A stretch of 13,170 bases of DNA, taken from a candidate division KSB1 bacterium (GTDB lineage Bacteria; Zhuqueibacterota; JdFR-76; DREG01). Under the pieces are notes generated by a model that searched no databases, was not told the DNA's origin, and saw only the letters and a program-made list of their open reading frames with translations. The DNA lies in NCBI GenBank assembly GCA_022566355.1, contig JADFJB010000123.1:1-13170 (forward strand), read 5' to 3'. Position 1 is the first letter of the stretch; each line of letters starts with the position of its first letter. Below are positions 11,815 through 13,170 of this stretch, piece by piece. The translations under genes were made by a program, and so were the position numbers.

Positions 11815-13170
11815 ATGGCAAAAAATATAGAAGAAAACAAATATCAAATCCTTCTCAATAATTCACCTGATTTTGTTTTTGAAAGCCGTTTAGACAATTT
11901 CAAATTCACGAAGGTTAATCAGCGCGCTTGTGATTTCTATGGATATACAAATGAAGAATTCCTTAATATGAGCATCTTTGATATTGAAGTAGAACCCCCA
12001 TTGAAAGAACGGGTCAGAAAGTTATACGACTCCACTTCTGTCGGTGAAGTTATTGAAGTCTATGGTACCAATAAGAAAAAGGACGGGAGCAAGTTCCCTG
12101 TACATGTCCGTTTTACAAAATTGAATAATGATTTTGCACTCGCAAATGTAAGGGATATCACTGAACGTAAACTTGCTGAAGAAAAATTGAAAGAGGTAAA
12201 TGAGAAGCTTGAAAAAATGAATGAGGAGCTTCATCAAACCAATGAATACCTGATTACTACAACTACCTGGGCAAAAAAAATGGCTGTCAAGGCTGAGGTG
12301 GCTAATGCGGCGAAAAGTGAATTCCTTTCCAATATGAGCCATGAAATCCGAACGCCGATGAACGGTATCATTGGCATGACTGAGCTGGTTCTGGACACTG
12401 AGCTTAATTCAGAACAACGCGAATATTTAGATATTGTAAAATTATCAGCGAATTCACTCTTATCAATCATTAATGACATACTCGATATTTCCAAGATCGA
12501 ATCGGATAAACTGAACCTTGAATTCATAAACTTTAGTTTACGGGATTGTGTTGGTGAGACTGTCAAAACCCTTGCTATACGCGCTCAAAAGAAGGGACTA
12601 GAGTTTGCGTTTAGCATCTCTGCTGAAGTCCCTGATACATTGATTGGAGATCCGGGCCGGCTGCGACAAATCATTGTCAACTTGTGTGGCAATGCCATTA
12701 AATTTACAGATCACGGTGAAGTTTTACTACAATTTGAACTGGTCGAATCAAACCAAGTTTCCCTGGAATCACTGGCAGAAAACATTTGTCTGCAATTTTC
12801 TGTTAAGGACACCGGCATAGGAATTCCCAAAGATAAACAAGGCATTATTTTTGATTCATTCAGACAAGCTGATAGCAGTACTACCCGTAATTATGGCGGC
12901 ACCGGTTTAGGATTGGCGATTTCAAAACAATTAACCGAGATGATGTCTGGCAAAGTCTGGTTAGAAAGTACAGAGGGAAAAGGCAGCACATTTTATTTCA
13001 CCGCATGTTTTGATGTGCAGAAGAAAACAAAGCAGGAATTATTGCTCCTTGCGCCTGAAGAGTTGAAAGACGTCCCTGTGCTCATTGTAGAAAAGAACGC
13101 CACAAACAGGCGCATTATGGAAGAGATGGTGGGCAATTTACAGATGCAGGTTTCAGTAGTGGACAGCGGC
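11815..13170 (+). CDS. PAS-domain hybrid sensor histidine kinase (5' part, truncated by window edge)
   Basis: The frame runs 452 codons from ATG 11815 to the window end without a stop. No membrane segment or signal peptide is present, so this is a cytoplasmic sensor. A PAS domain spans about 6-117 (NNSPDFVFESRLDN, CDFYGYTNEEFL, and the closing NVRDITERK). A coiled coil (about 118-145) with EKLKEVNEKLEKMNEELHQ links it to HisKA, where H176 in FLSNMSHEIRTPMNGIIGM is the phosphorylation site. HATPase_c follows, with RLRQIIVNLCGNAIKFT (N293), DTGIGIP (332-338), FRQADSSTTRNYGGTGLGLAI and the final GKGSTFYF. A receiver domain begins at DVPVLIVEKNATNRRI (419-434), where the usual acidic pair is replaced by E-K. 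More receiver or HPt domains probably follow outside the window. An in-frame TAG at 11782-11784 rules out an earlier start. Stimulus and output are unknown. Confidence 0.93.
   Translation, partial: MAKNIEENKYQILLNNSPDFVFESRLDNFKFTKVNQRACDFYGYTNEEFLNMSIFDIEVEPPLKERVRKLYDSTSVGEVIEVYGTNKKKDGSKFPVHVRFTKLNNDFALANVRDITERKLAEEKLKEVNEKLEKMNEELHQTNEYLITTTTWAKKMAVKAEVANAAKSEFLSNMSHEIRTPMNGIIGMTELVLDTELNSEQREYLDIVKLSANSLLSIINDILDISKIESDKLNLEFINFSLRDCVGETVKTLAIRAQKKGLEFAFSISAEVPDTLIGDPGRLRQIIVNLCGNAIKFTDHGEVLLQFELVESNQVSLESLAENICLQFSVKDTGIGIPKDKQGIIFDSFRQADSSTTRNYGGTGLGLAISKQLTEMMSGKVWLESTEGKGSTFYFTACFDVQKKTKQELLLLAPEELKDVPVLIVEKNATNRRIMEEMVGNLQMQVSVVDSG

Noticed and set aside
12022-12566. Two minus-strand ORFs inside the hybrid kinase
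   Set aside because: They are antisense to PAS, HisKA and linker regions with strong family motifs on the plus strand, so they are shadows.

Overview
The window comes from an A+T-rich, free-living Gram-negative-type bacterium. My best guess is the FCB-superphylum fringe (Calditrichota/KSB1-, Ignavibacteria- or Marinimicrobia-like). The reasons are separate secD and secF genes where most Bacteroidetes have a fused secDF, a rhomboid protease carrying a DUF6576-like tail, an exported Amidase_3 cell-wall hydrolase, a PAS hybrid histidine kinase, and long intergenic spaces with degenerate hairpin repeats. The lineage is inferred from gene style, not from a marker gene.

Layout. (1) Positions 1-2284 form a loosely packed, accessory-looking stretch. 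It holds the 3' end of an unknown gene, an A+T-rich orphan gene, an orphan DUF2442 gene, a back-to-back pair of gene fragments (antisense HEAT-repeat remnant abutting a sense M24 peptidase remnant) and a long imperfect inverted repeat. (2) 2285-3268 is a complete ornithine cyclodeaminase/mu-crystallin family gene standing alone. (3) 3269-3874 is a 0.6 kb gap with a GC-rich hairpin of a dispersed-repeat type and a seven-codon ORF behind a perfect Shine-Dalgarno. (4) 3875-6283 holds a rhomboid protease and, in the same frame after its stop, an N-acetylmuramoyl-L-alanine amidase. The amidase signal peptide is encoded upstream of any ATG/GTG/TTG, so it probably starts at CTG 4730. (5) 6284-11084 is a tight operon secD-secF-STAS protein-purA (gaps of 16-21 bases). 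Its leader carries a perfect dyad and a 21-codon ORF that overlaps the secD start. (6) 11215-11287 is tRNA-Lys(TTT), followed at 11405-11437 by a strong intrinsic terminator. (7) 11815-13170 is the 5' part of a PAS-HisKA-HATPase_c-REC hybrid histidine kinase that runs off the window.

How the genes relate. The rhomboid, amidase and SecDF genes all serve the cell envelope: SecDF uses proton motive force to finish Sec export, the amidase is itself a Sec client, and the rhomboid cleaves membrane proteins. The STAS protein and PurA ride in the same transcription unit without an obvious shared pathway. I found no CRISPR array, no intact transposase and no clear multi-gene defence system. The most distinctive observations are the non-canonical amidase start, the secD leader ORF and dyad, the chimeric pseudogene junction, and a repeated 14-mer in front of the hybrid kinase.
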